A stretch of DNA of 64,000 nucleotides. It comes from Bryoerythrophyllum caledonicum. Its lineage: Eukaryota > Streptophyta > Bryopsida > Pottiales > Pottiaceae. A program made the position numbers and the translations under genes. Position 1 is the stretch's first letter, and each line of letters opens with the position of its first letter. The notes below the pieces were generated by a model that saw only the letters and a program-made list of their open reading frames with translations, searched no databases and was not told the origin of the DNA. This document shows positions 11,521 through 22,734 of the stretch, piece after piece. The stretch spans positions 19,660,187 to 19,724,186 of the forward strand of contig OZ020525.1 of NCBI GenBank assembly GCA_963971425.1, given 5' to 3'.

Positions 11521-12058
11521 AACGGTGGACGAGAGGGCGGGAACGGAAAGTGTCACACCCTCCATTTCACTGTAAATTGTGATATAAATAAGGTGTGACA
11601 TGTTTGATAATATCACGTTTAGAATATTTTCATCGTTTATAAAAAACAATATTGACATAATCCATCTCTAGCTCATATCTTAATAATAATACTCTATGTA
11701 GTGGTTGTTTTGTACAAAATTAATACAGAAAGGAGAATGCCAAAAAGATTGGAAACTTCAAGAGATCTGTCTAGGTGATACCCATGTAATGTCAAGGTGA
11801 TACCCTTTTAATGCGTAGGTAATGCCCAATGTGTCCGAACCACTACGTTCTAGCAAAATACTTAGTTCGGCAGGTAATGTCCAAAAATGACCACTTCGAA
11901 TGACATATGAAAATCGTATACAGTATTTTTATATACTAGTGTATGGACCATTGTCTCTAACGGGGTTTTAGGCTAGCAACTCTCTCTTGTTATGTATTTA
12001 ATTTCTTACCCCTCTGTGAATCAGTTTTTTCATCTGTTGATTTTACATACCCGTAATT
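11521..12058. other. Intergenic stretch between methyltransferase gene and inverted-repeat element
   Basis: AT-rich sequence without coding signal. A TATTTATA-like motif on the minus strand near 11580-11590 could be a core promoter element for the methyltransferase gene, about 410 bp upstream of the ATG. That is only a positional guess. Confidence 0.3.
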
Positions 12059-12060
12059 TA

Positions 12061-12351
12061 TAGGCCAGGGAGAATTGACCCCCTCACTCGTCCTTACCTG
12101 AAGGGGGGGCACAAGGTGGTGGAGCCAAACCTGGCCCCTATTTTGTTTTTGGATGGGGCCTTATTTATAGCAAAGAGATGATCTTATAAGATAAACAATC
12201 CCCATAGGCCCCAAATTTGTCCAAAAAAAATCCAAAAAAAGCCTCTGGACCCTCCAAAATAAGAGGGCCAGAAAAATGACCCCATGCACGTAAGACGGGG
12301 CCCACCTCGGGTAAGGACAAGCAAGGGGGTCAATTCTCCTTGGCCTAATTT
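12061..12351. mobile_element. MITE with about 38-bp terminal inverted repeats
   Basis: The left arm (starting 'ggccagggagaattgacc' and ending in a CCTTACC-type motif near 12100) matches the reverse complement of the right arm (about 12313-12351). Similar AT-rich octamers (taatttat and taatttct) flank the element, compatible with an imperfect 8-bp hAT-type target duplication. It has no coding capacity. Internal segments ('ggcccctattttgt', 'aaaatgaccccatgca') recur in a diverged copy near 23.9-24.1 kb. Confidence 0.7.
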
Positions 12352-12506
12352 CTACACCTCGATGAAACACGGGGCTGGTTTTAGGCCAGTAATTCTCTTT
12401 CATTATTTGTTAGTTTGAAGGTGCATCTTTGTAGCCATTTGAGAAGTGATGACATTCTTATATTTTGGATGTTTCCTACAGTGACTCCAAAAATTGAGTC
12501 TATGTA

Positions 12507-12664
12507 AGAAACACACAACTTCAAATGACAATGCCACAAACACGGATGATCAAAATCAAAAGCTATAGAAAACAAAATTGTAGAGAATAAAGTACTATAC
12601 AACACCGTAATGGAAAAAATATGATTTCAATTTCAACAAATTATAGAAAGGCCTTGAAGCAAAG
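12507..12664. mobile_element. Insertion inside the left TIR of the Tc1-type element
   Basis: Compared with the right arm, where GAGTCTATGTA runs straight into CAGTAGGGGG, the left arm has 158 extra bases. TATGTA stands at both sides (12501-12506 and 12665-12670). Removing the extra bases and one TATGTA restores alignment. No terminal inverted repeat was seen in the insert itself, so its class is unknown. Confidence 0.6.
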
Positions 12665-13425
12665 TATGTATACTAGGAGGACAAAAAGTTTGGCGTTTTT
12701 GCATTTCAGCACAAGAAAAAATCAAGTCTGCAATCTTTTAAAATGCAACAAAGGCACAAAAATTGTCCCCTACCTACCAAATTTGGAATTTGGATTCTTT
12801 TATAAGCTGCTTACATGTCTGCAAAGTTTTGTGGCCTAATAATTTACCAAAATGGTTTTATAGTTAATTTAACAACTAGTAACCTTTTCAACAAGAATTA
12901 GAAGGTACATTCAAAATGTTGAAGAGAATTAGACACCTCATGCTTCTAAAATTTAAATATTTTCATGGATGCTTTGTTTAACATAGATATTACACAAAAG
13001 CATCATCCACTTGTCAATTTGAAGGTTTCCACTTGTCCTAAAAACATTTGATGTGTAAGTTTGAAAATATATTTGGTTTGAAAATAACAATAATTTGGTT
13101 ACAAGAGCAACATTACCTTTGTAGTTTAGACCACACAACTTGTTAAAATTGACATGAATTGAGTTGCAAATGTGAGACAAGAGTGTAGTAGAGAGTTGAT
13201 GAAGGTAATGAGGATTTGCAAGATCAAAATTGGTGGGTGAAGAAGGTTTGTTTGGCTTTTGTTAGTGAATGATTGGTAGGTGACTAGTCATGTTGAGCAC
13301 TATGTTCCCCTGTTGAGCAATGAAAAGCCACTTACTTGATTTGAGATTTGGCTTGGTGATTTGTTCTATTGCTTCAATAAGTTAGATTCTTTGCTTACCT
13401 ACAATCAGTTTGATTGAAGACAATC

Positions 13426-14352
13426 ATGACAATTCTAGATAAAATTTGTGCTCGCATAGTGGGAATGAGTGAGGGGGGAATGAGTCATGCTCGTATTGCA
13501 AGAATTGTGGGAGAGTCAAATAGAACAGGGCAAAGAATCATCAAGCAATTTAGAGGGCATGAAACTTACGAGGCAAATTTAATCACTACACGATCCAAGA
13601 AACTTAGTGAGAGGGTTGTTTGTCAAATTTTATTATTCTCCAAAATTCATCGTCGATCATCACTTCAAGATATCACCAATGCTTGCCCTGTGGATGTGAG
13701 TACTAGGACTATTTGCCGTGTTTTGCATTACCACAACATTTTTAGTAGAATTGCGATGAAGAAGCCTTTCTTGACACCTCTTCATATGTCGCGGTGACTA
13801 CATTTTGCAAGACAATATTGTAGATGGAGTACCAAAGAGTGGAAGCATGTTTGTTGGACATATGAATCTACTTTTGAAATTGACAAAGTTTCAAGGCAAA
13901 TTCATGTTTGGAGAACGGCATATGAGCAATATTCATCAAGTTGTGTAGTTCCCACTTTCAAGAGTGGGAGGACATCTCTCATGATTTGAGGAGGATTTGG
14001 AGGAGACAAAAAATCAGAGCTTGTTTATATGCCAAAGGATCGTTGCAAAGCTATTGATTTTGTGGAGTTGGTCTATGATGGCCATTTGCTTCAATTTATG
14101 GGCCAAGTCTCAAGTGCTATACTTATGGAAGATGGAGCTCCAATGCATCAAAGCAAAGCCTTTGAAGAATGGAGAAAATTACGCCTTATTGAGAAGCTTG
14201 AATGGCCCGCAAATAGTCCTGATCTCAATCCATCAGAGAATGTCTGGAAGCTTTTCAAAAATGCAATCCAACATGGCCAATCAAGTCCCAAGTCCTTAGA
14301 TGAGTTAAAGGCAACTTTACAAAGAGAGTGGACATTAGTTTGTAGTAGTTAA
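13426..14352 (+). pseudogene. Tc1-type (DD34E) transposase pseudogene
   Basis: One frame covers about 308 codons. It has an N-terminal helix-turn-helix-like part (HARIARIVGES) and a DDE region. The second and third acidic residues, in MEDGAPMH and SPDLNPSENVW, are separated by 34 residues, which defines DD34E Tc1 enzymes. The frame is broken only by in-frame TGA codons at 13795-13797 and 13987-13989. Both are explainable by single transitions (Arg CGA and Trp TGG). The expected first catalytic Asp reads Tyr (WTYEST). The enzyme would cut and paste the flanking TIR element; this copy cannot be active. No frameshift was found. Confidence 0.85.
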
Positions 14353-15064
14353 CTTCTTACTTTATGTCATTCAATGCCAGCTAGATTACAATTTGTGATT
14401 GAGGCTAGAGGAAGGCATACGCGTTGGTAAATTTGCAATAGGTTCTATTTTACATATTTTTAGGCTACCACAATTTTTGCTTACATAATCAACTTACAAA
14501 TGAACATGTGATCCTATTTATAGAATTAGAAAATAATTTATATGCCTTTGAAAGACTTTCAAATGTCAAGCATTATTTTTACAATTGACAACACTTTCGG
14601 TGTTTTCTAAATTGTCATTTAGGCAATGATTGATGCTTCATGATGTCAACCAAGTCAAAGATAGTATTAGAGTGTAAATGAAGTTCACTAATTGGTTTTT
14701 AACTTTTTTATTCTCCTCATTGTATGGAGTTCACACTAATATTAGTGACTAAAGGTATTGAAATGGGTACTAGTTGGTAAATTAGCTATAAAACCATTTT
14801 GGTAACTTATTAGGCCACGAAACTTTGCAAAACGTAATCAGCTTATTAAAGAACTAAGGTTCCAAACTTGATAGGTAGGGGACACTTTTTGTGCCTTTGG
14901 TGCATTTTAAAAGACTGCAGACTTGACTTTTCTTCCACTGGAATGCAAAAACGCCAAACTTTTTGTCCCCCTACTGTACATAGACTCGGTTTTTGCACTA
15001 CACTTGAAAGGTCACTTAAAACTTTTTCCACCGCCCTTTTGTAACCAAAACAGCTGCAATTCAA

Positions 15065-16003
15065 TCAGGCATCACTAATAGACAAGAAAACTTCTTGCAC
15101 TTGCTCCTATGATTGAAGAATACCATTAGGAGGAGTAGAATAGGAATTCAATTGCCGTTTGAATGAAGCCCATACATTTTCAATAGGATTTTGGTCACGG
15201 GACTATGCAGGCCACTCTAAGACACAAAATGATTGCCTTCCAAACTAATTTGAAACAATCTTTGTTGAATGAACACTAGCATTGTCTTGTTGGAAAATAG
15301 CTTCTTCAACATTGAATTCCAAATCCGGCTATGTAGAATACAAATCTTGCTCTAAAATCCCAATGTAGCCTCTAGCATTTAAACGCCCTTGTATATTGTG
15401 CAATGCCTCTAATCTATTAGATGTCAAACAACTCCAGAGCATAATGCCACCTTGACCATGTTTGACAATTTGATTGACATCACGTACAAGAATGTTTTCT
15501 TTGTCTTCAACCCAACACCAAGCTCTTCGATCTGAGCTAAAACAACATATTCTGGTTTCATCACTAAATACCACCCGCTCCCAATCACTCACTGTCCAAT
15601 CTTTGTGATTTTGAGCAAATTGAAACCTTGCTTTGATGTTCTTCTCACTTAAAAAAGGCTTCTCAATTTTTCTAGAAGAAGACAATCCTTGTTCTCTCAA
15701 CGCATTCCTCAAGGTATTATCACACATTTCTATACATGCCTCTCTTTTGAGCACTTTTACAACCTCTGTTGCAGTTTCTAAACCTCCAACAATTACTAAA
15801 CATGAAGCATACCGCTTCTCCCGCTGTGTAAGGACTTTAGGACGACCTCCTTTACACAAGTCTAAGTTGTGAGAGTGATACTTTCTCACTCTATTAACTA
15901 TAGATTGTGATAAACCCAAGCTTCTTGCAATCTTTCTACTGCTATTTCCTTTTTCTACCAAAGCTACAATATTTTCTTCTTCGTCTGTTGAAATTGGCCT
16001 CAT
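15065..16003 (-). pseudogene. Second Tc1-type (DD34E) transposase pseudogene
   Basis: A minus-strand frame of 312 codons starts at an ATG at 16003. It has a helix-turn-helix (SSRKIARSLGLSQS), the first acidic motif VFSDET intact, QQDNASVH, and RDQNPIENVW with 34 residues between the second and third acidic positions. Four in-frame TAG stops occur after the first 224 codons (first at 15329-15331). All can arise from CAG or TGG by one transition. The sequence is clearly a different Tc1 family from the neighbour at 13.4 kb. I could not find its terminal repeats; the adjacent element may have truncated it at 15000. Confidence 0.85.
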
Positions 16004-16925
16004 CCTTCATTACAACTTCTACAAATCACAAAAAGTGTACAAGACAATCTAGTACAAATCCGGGAATTTTTTTATCAAACTTCATGAAAAAACAAGAACA
16101 AATAAGTTACCGAAGAAGGTAACAAGGAAAGCCTCAAAAATTGAGTATGCACTCTCAAAGCTTTCCTCTATGTCACTCAAACCTTCTCAAAGATGATGAT
16201 GTCATCATGACATCATGTCAAAGTAAACTTGAGGTTCTTTTTTATCTGAATTCTACATCCACTAAATATCTCATTATTTTTTTATCAAGTGGCTTAGAAA
16301 GTGCTTGTCCATAATATTGACTTAGTTATTGGATAAAACTGTAGATGAGATGGAGAAGGAAACGTTGTATTGAAAGCTTGTGCTTTTGCTAATTGCATCA
16401 TCGATCACTCTTTGTGGTTTTGAGCACTCTGAGAGTCACTTCAATAAAATGTGTAACTTGTGGATTTGAATGGCTTAACCTTTTAACTTGTAAGTAGACC
16501 ATGAGAGTATAGGATAATCTATGAGGGTTTTAGATTAGGTGGAACATAATCTACATAGTGGATACATTTCAGCACGATCCTACTTCATGGAGATGAGGGT
16601 AGTTTGCTAATCCGTGCATGGATTGGAAATTGGAGAGATATGTTGAAAAGCTAACGAGGAGCTCAAAATATGTTCAAAGGATGTGAGAGACAATGGTCAA
16701 GTGTGGAAAGAGTTAAAAGAGCAAAAGCACCAAAATTGACCTTGCAAGGGCCTTGTAGGCATTAAAGGGTTAATATGTGAAAGTTTTCATGAACTAAACC
16801 ATAGAGGTCATCTTGACATAGGCTCTGTGTGTAGCTAAAAAAATTTAGATACATCAGGCTAGAGTTATGAATTGCCGATCTTGCCAAGGGTGGTAAAGAT
16901 GGTGTGCAGATCGTCATCGTGCTCT
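16004..16925. other. Non-coding flank of second Tc1-type pseudogene
   Basis: AT-rich DNA with no gene. A near-perfect palindrome 'atgatgtcatcatgacatc' occurs near 16193-16215. A terminal inverted repeat for the upstream transposase was looked for here and not found. Confidence 0.4.
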
Positions 16926-17020
16926 TAACCCCTTATGAACGATGGCCAAATCTAGTCTAGGAAGGTCACCAAAGCTACAACCTTCCTAGACCAGATTTGG
17001 CCAATGTCCTTAAAGGGTTT
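16926..17020. repeat. Fold-back element / long hairpin
   Basis: 'ggccaaatctagtctaggaagg' at about 16944-16965 pairs with 'ccttcctagaccagatttgg' and following bases at 16981-17002 with one mismatch, over a loop of about 15 bases. Weaker pairing extends outward through 'ttaaccccttatgaac' and 'gtccttaaagggttta'. The DNA can form a hairpin with arms of about 35-40 bp. It may be a short fold-back MITE or a small-RNA precursor; nothing in the sequence decides. Confidence 0.75.
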
Positions 17021-17179
17021 AGCTTACGTGAGGAATGTCACCCACCTTTCTTTCAAATGCGATGATAGACTTTCAAATATACAATCAAATTGGCTTAGAA
17101 GATCATAAGTACATTTCTAATTAAAGATAATCAAGTATAAAATATTCCAAAAAATAAGATTTAAAATAAGACAAGAGAT

Positions 17180-17455
17180 TTATGTTGACGTATGTGTATG
17201 AAAAATCTCAATGTCAAAAGAAACTTAGAGCAAAAGTTGTGGAGGTGTCTTGAGTCCCCAATTTCACTTTGAAGGCTAATAAATTTCATATAATTAATCC
17301 AAAATAAAAATTCAAATATCTCTATGAAGCTCTTATCAGGGAAAATCAAGTGTAAAACTTTCAAAAAGAAAAGATTTTTTTTGAATTTTAGGAACCTGCC
17401 CAAAATGCAAATCCCCCTAGAATTAAATAGGCTCTTAGGGTCTAGACAAATTCAA
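17180..17455. repeat. Dispersed repeat family A, copy 1
   Basis: It matches 20225-20500 in the same orientation through 'aaaatctcaatgtcaa', 'ctcttatcagggaaaatc', 'ggaacct', 'cccaaaat' and a terminal 'ggctcttaggg'. Similarity is interrupted and moderate, indicating an old pair. There is no coding capacity, and ends are approximate. Confidence 0.75.
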
Positions 17456-18830
17456 ATCCATCCTAAACAAGAGAAACAAGAAAACCAACTACAAAGTCTT
17501 TATCATGTCGTCCAAAATTCTTTAAAAACCTCACAATCTACAACACAATAGAGTGTTCCTGAAAGAAAACGGAGGTGATCTTGCATGTCACTTTTGATTA
17601 TTAGAGTCTTTTGCTTGTAATTGGGACAACATGCACATGATGGCTTGGTTTGGAATAGGTGTGGGGGAACCATTTGTCAATTTTTTGGGAACTTGCGTAC
17701 TATAGGAGAGCTTTAGCTTGCATGGGGTAGGGCATTATAGCATTGATTGCCATAAACACTCATGCATTTCATTGGTGCAAAAAAAAGAAGTATGAGATTT
17801 TTGAAAGTGTATTCAAGTTTATCAAATAATCTCATACTGTTGGGCACCTTTTCCATCCTCTCTTTCCTAGTGTCCAAGCACTTTTGAGAAAATTCCAATT
17901 ACAATAGAGTTTTCCTGAGAGTCTTATATTTAGAGGACGGCCACCTTGTGTCACCCATAAAGACCCACTATAGCACCTTTTAAGGACCTTGTGTTCTTTT
18001 CTAATCACAAAAGCAAGGTGAGATTTAGAAACGGAAATGTTTAGAGGGTGAGAAATCTCACTCTGCGTATTTCATGGACCATAGGTTGGTATTCCTTGAA
18101 TAGTACTACAGTGTTACATAGCTCCAAGTAGGCTCCTAAACCTAGGTTTCACATGCACATGTACATGATTTCTACATCTCCATATAGCCTCCTCCATTTC
18201 ATAACTACATCCTAAATCCGGCAAGACCATGACCTAGTCACCCAACCTTTTTGTATCCTAAATTTTTGGAGACCACATTCACGCCAACTATTAAAACTAA
18301 GGATGTAGGATTTAATCATGGGTCACCATATTGGGTACTTTCATGGAAACTCAAATACATGTCAAACATCACATGTTGGACCAAAACTCAAACCAATCAA
18401 ACCACCACTAAAATTAGTGTCTGCCAGCGCACTCCCGAGAAATTGTCCTCAATTCTCTTTCCTTCATGTGGTGATACGCGCCGCGGTTCCAAATGGTCTC
18501 ACCTCAATATCATAGATATCTATATTTGTTTCTATAGTAGTAGTTATATAAAACTTGGATAAATACTATATTTTATTTTTATTCATGTGATTACAATATG
18601 TTATTATCACCATATAAAATTTATACATTTTTTCCCCATTTTGTGTATATATAATCTTATACTGAAAAACATTTCATAGAATTTTCATATGGTGTTTTTT
18701 CAATATGAGCTAGAAAGAGATGGAGTCAATATTGTTTTATATAAATGATATAATCTAGTTTTATGTAGGATGTAATAATATCAAGATTCGTAGAGAAACA
18801 ATCCTTACAAGTCCATTTTTCTTGACCTAA
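17456..18830. other. Intergenic stretch without recognisable gene
   Basis: Only short random open frames are present. No transposase, terminal repeat or exon chain was recognised. Confidence 0.5.
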
Positions 18831-19325
18831 ACACCTCCATTACTTGTGATTTTTGGCGTGCAATGACCTAACATAAAAGTAGGACATATATTCCCAAAAT
18901 TTATGCTATGCATAGTTGAAAAATATGCCACTATCTTGAATCAAAGTGACCCTTACCGCGCTCAAAGAAAAAAACCATACTGCACTTTTCAATGCATGTA
19001 TCTTGTAATCTGCCCTTGAGAGGGGGAAGTTGTTCCATACTGCTAAACCTATGTCTGGTGGACATGGATTTAGTGGTGGAACGAACAAACACTTTATTCA
19101 CTCTGGCCCCCTTCAAGGACTGGAGTTCTTCATCTTCTATCTTGTAGTCTCTGCAATCAAAGGTTAAAAATGTGCTAGAGTGTCTTCTTCTGTAGTTAGT
19201 TTGAGATCTTGTAAATAATGGAAAGTTATTTCTATGAATCTTGAAACGTCTCAATTTAGAGAGGCATCTCTGGGGTGGTTCTCATGGAACATAGTCTCGG
19301 TCTTTTAGGGGTTCATACATGATAT
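18831..19325. repeat. Dispersed repeat family B, copy 1
   Basis: It resembles 46480-46870 in the same orientation: 'ttttttggcgt.caatg', 'ggacatatat'/'gaacatatat', 'gaaaaatatg', 'cttgcaacgtc'/'cttgaaacgtc' and a terminal 'agtctcggtcttttagggg'. The pair is diverged and lacks coding sequence. Both copies end in a CTTTTAGGG/CCTTTAGAG-type motif that also occurs at the end of family A. Confidence 0.6.
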
Positions 19326-20224
19326 TTCTTTTCTAATGGAACTTCAATATGAACTATTTCTTTCCAAAATAAATTAGAATCACACTCGAGCCTGCAATAT
19401 TGACATGATGTACGATTTCCTTTCTTCAATCACGGGAGAGAGAAATTAAACACTCCATTAAAAAACACTAAATCATGTGCAATGTTTAGTAGTTTAGTAT
19501 CATTAGTAGCGCACAAGATCCTCCAGCAACGACTTATGCTAATGATGCCCAAGCTGATGCCATTTAACCCTGAACCCCTAAAAGCCGGTGACGATTTCAC
19601 ACCATAAACACTTCAAAATTGTTGATTTTAGTGCAATGAGCAAGGAAGGAAACTAAATCTTATATTTATCCTTTTGACAGTAGGATCTCTATAAGGACTT
19701 ACTAAGTAACATACTCATAAAATTTTGTACACTTTGACCGCACGGATTGAAAGATTATAGTGTTTGAAGTCAAGAAAATGGTTCATTTTCTTCCCTGTGT
19801 TGAGTGGATCAGCAGACTTTGATTCACTTGGTAATTAATTTTTGCACTAGACAAGGTCTAAATCTTTTACCATTGTGTTGACCATGATGTTAGTTCTAAA
19901 TACACCAATTTTTAGAGGTAGAAAAGGGGTGTAGCATATTCAAAACAAGTGTGCAAGGAGTGGAGGTTCAAAAATTGTCAATTCACAATTTATTTTCTGT
20001 GATAATTTAATATGTTTTAGAATGATAATCTAAACAGTCAATAAGAAGGTTTACACCATGTATTGTTGATGAAAAAATAAAAAGTGAAAAATATGAAGAT
20101 CTCTAGGTTTTATGTAAAAAATATGAACTGTTTCCCCACTTGCCCGAAATGTGTAGAAATGTGTTAAAATGTTTTTTTACACTAATGACAAGAACCTTTT
20201 TTTTGACAACTTTAAAGAACGTAC
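19326..20224. other. Intergenic stretch without recognisable gene
   Basis: AT-rich DNA; nothing supportable was seen on either strand. Confidence 0.5.
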
Positions 20225-20500
20225 TATTCTCTACATGTATGGAAAATCTCAATGTCAATAGAGACTTCTAGCAAAATATTGGAGCTGCCCGAAGTCCTCA
20301 TTTCTAACTTTGAGTGGTACTAACTTTCAAACCATGAATCCAAAAAATAATAATAAAAATACCTCTATGGAGCTCTTATCAGGGAAAATCTAGTACAAGA
20401 GTTTTTTTTAAATTTTAAATTTTAATTTTTTTTTTGGAACCTACCCAAAATCCAAAACGTACGTGCCACGTACACTTGGGCTCTTAGGGGTTAAACGACA
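20225..20500. repeat. Dispersed repeat family A, copy 2
   Basis: Partner of 17180-17455. It contains the same ordered landmarks, with a longer oligo-T tract near 20405-20435 and the end 'gggctcttaggggttaa'. Confidence 0.75.
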
Positions 20501-22734
20501 ATGCAGCCATAAAGTGGCTCCTTGGATGACATTCCAAGGATGATTATCGTTATAAATGGTCGTTTTTCATCCAATTCTTTTTGTGGAGAGTTCATTGAAT
20601 GTGTAAGTATTAGATGATGATAAAACTTGCCTTGTTGAGGTAAACATGTTATATGTAAAGAAGAAAGAGTTTGTGACATGGATCTCAACGTAGTGAATTT
20701 AGAAACTTCTTACTCTAGCTCTAAATCTGATTTCACGGTCATAGGCTTTGTCTTTTAAGGGTTGAGTGATGTAAAGGCATTAGGGATTCTCGGAAAATAT
20801 TGGACTTTCCATCCTTGCAAAGCTTTTTCATCTTGTTGAGGTCTTGTTATTGTCACACTTATACTACAATTTTTAAGGGAAAAAGCAATTATATTATTGA
20901 GAGTGATTTGAATATTAACAAGTGAGTTTTGAACTAGGAAAATTGGTTTCAAGGGTTTGGATGATACTGTCAAGGTGTGCTATTAAAAAGGGTGATATTA
21001 TCAAGATTAGACTGTACTATTGACTTTCAAAAAGGGGATATCCTATTGAAACTATGGGTTGCTATACAAACAACACTTATGTTACCTTATTTTGTGACTT
21101 TAAATACGAATGGAATATAGAAATTATTGTTTAACACAAGGAGACTTGTTATGCATTCTGATGTGGTTTAATAAAATTATGTCAAAAATCTTACCAAAAG
21201 AGGATAAAGAAGTTAGAATAAAAATTAGATTTTGAGGATCAAAGGAGGTTTTAATTAAATGTAATATATTTTTTATGAAGACACGCGTGACAAAGGATCA
21301 ATTACATGCAAGAGATTTAATCCAATGCAACATAAAAATCATTGTAATTTGAAGACTTCATTACTTTTGAATTGCCTTAAACTTCTCAAATCCTAAGTAA
21401 CTTATGTTTCACCAAGCCTATACCATACCAAATAAATCATTTATTTAAAGCATGCATACAATTTGCTGCAATTCTTAGCAAAAGTAGAGGCAATACATCT
21501 CTATTATAAAAGAAAACAATGAAAATTATTATACCTATGTATCTCACCAGGTATCAAGACCGGGACAAGAGCATCAACAACACCATAGCAGCAAAACAGG
21601 CCCCGTCAACATGGGTAATCACTATGCAATTTATTTGTTGATGCTTTGTTCATTAGAAGGTAACTTAAGGGCGGTTTACACTACGGACCAAGAGCTTGTC
21701 CCATGCATCTCTAAAATCTGTGATTGGCCAATCGAGTTGATGGAGCCAATCACAGCTTTGTAATCAAAGGATACTTTGTCTCTCCAATTTATTGACAAGT
21801 TTGATGTCAGGGGGACTGCCCTTGCCTCATCGGTGACGACGGGTATACATTTCTTCCATGTAATATTACACCCATCTCCTTTCATTTACCCATTTCATGG
21901 AAAGGTTCCTTTTTCACGATATGTCCTCGTAAGACCCAACATCTGCAGTAAAAAAATGTGTCATTCCCAAAATTGCAATCAAACATCAATATATGGAGGC
22001 ATGGAAAATGCTGGAAACCAAATAATCTTGAAACTACAGACTTTTCTCAGAAAAAGAAATAATTTGAAAATCTTCTACGGGGAATATCCAGTAACTTATT
22101 GCATTTCTCTCTTTTCCCAAATATGAATGATTTTTATCCAGAGGCTACATGTTTGTCACTTTTGTTTGGCTGCGGTTGGACAAAATAAACTACAACAGAA
22201 GAGTTCTCATATCCAAAAAAACTGTAGACTTGAGTGTACAACCTTGGACAAAATGGACTACTATACAATATCACTGCAACATTAGAGTCCTCGGAACCAG
22301 AAAAACTCTACAATTGTACAGATTTTTTGGTTGCATGTGGATCAAATTTATTGCAAAAGACTGCCAATGTTAGGAGAACCGTCCGAGTGGATGTGCTGCT
22401 TCAACGTCTTCCCTGAGGTGAGAAGACCCCTTGGTACCTGGCCATAGCAAACTACCGTACCCAAGGGTTGGATCCTGCAAAAATAATTGCTACCGTCAAT
22501 TTTAGAAATAATTTATTTGATTCATGAAAAAATGAATTTACGAGAATATTTGTTTTTCCGAACATCTGCTTTTAGAAACAAATAAATATTCAAATTTGTG
22601 AGAGAGACAATCACTAAATCTCACAGTTTGTTTTAACTCCCTGTAGAATTCGTCTGCAAGACATATATGACTGCTAATGTTACTCACTCACTACTGATAT
22701 CAAAATCAACATGGGTATTTAATCCTTAAACGTC
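20501..22734. other. Intergenic stretch; one short inverted repeat
   Basis: No gene was recognised. 'ctgtgattggc' at about 21719 and 'gccaatcacag' at about 21747 form an 11-bp perfect stem over a loop of about 17 bases. Bases 22160-22360 show a weak internal repetition (ggacaaaat...actac) too diverged to call. Confidence 0.4.

Larger units (their letters stand above)
12479..14998 (+). mobile_element. Tc1-type DNA transposon with long TIRs
   Basis: The left TIR runs from 12479 to about 12890 and the right TIR from about 14756 to 14998. The arms match over about 240 bp once a left-arm insertion is removed. TA dinucleotides flank both ends (12477-12478 and 14999-15000), and the left terminus CAGTGACTCC is Tc1-like. 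The core of both arms contains 'ggacaaaaagtttggcg' and 'ccaaaatggttttatag'. A DD34E-type transposase pseudogene lies inside at 13426-14352. The left arm carries a 158-bp insertion (12507-12664) flanked by TATGTA repeats. About 2.36 kb without the insertion. Confidence 0.8.

Noticed and set aside
11077-11658. 193-codon minus-strand open frame overlapping methyltransferase exon 1
   Set aside because: It reads the 88-bp tandem repeat and exon 1 in another frame. No family resemblance, and the composition follows the repeat.
16193-16215. Palindrome resembling a TGACGTCA-type element
   Set aside because: It is a simple GATGATGTCAT repeat-like palindrome far from any gene start; no reason to assign function.
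15001-16400. Search for terminal inverted repeats of the second Tc1-type transposase
   Set aside because: Only weak, short similarity was found between 15001-15030 and about 16280-16310, not enough to claim ends.
21719-21757. 11-bp stem with CCAAT-like boxes
   Set aside because: Short stem, no neighbouring gene and no repeats of it in the window; chance is plausible.
22160-22360. Weak internal repetition around 'ggacaaaat'
   Set aside because: Too diverged to define a unit or boundaries by eye.
18251-22416. Many 60-116-codon open frames
   Set aside because: No conserved motif, no exon chain with matching phases and AT-rich composition; treated as random.
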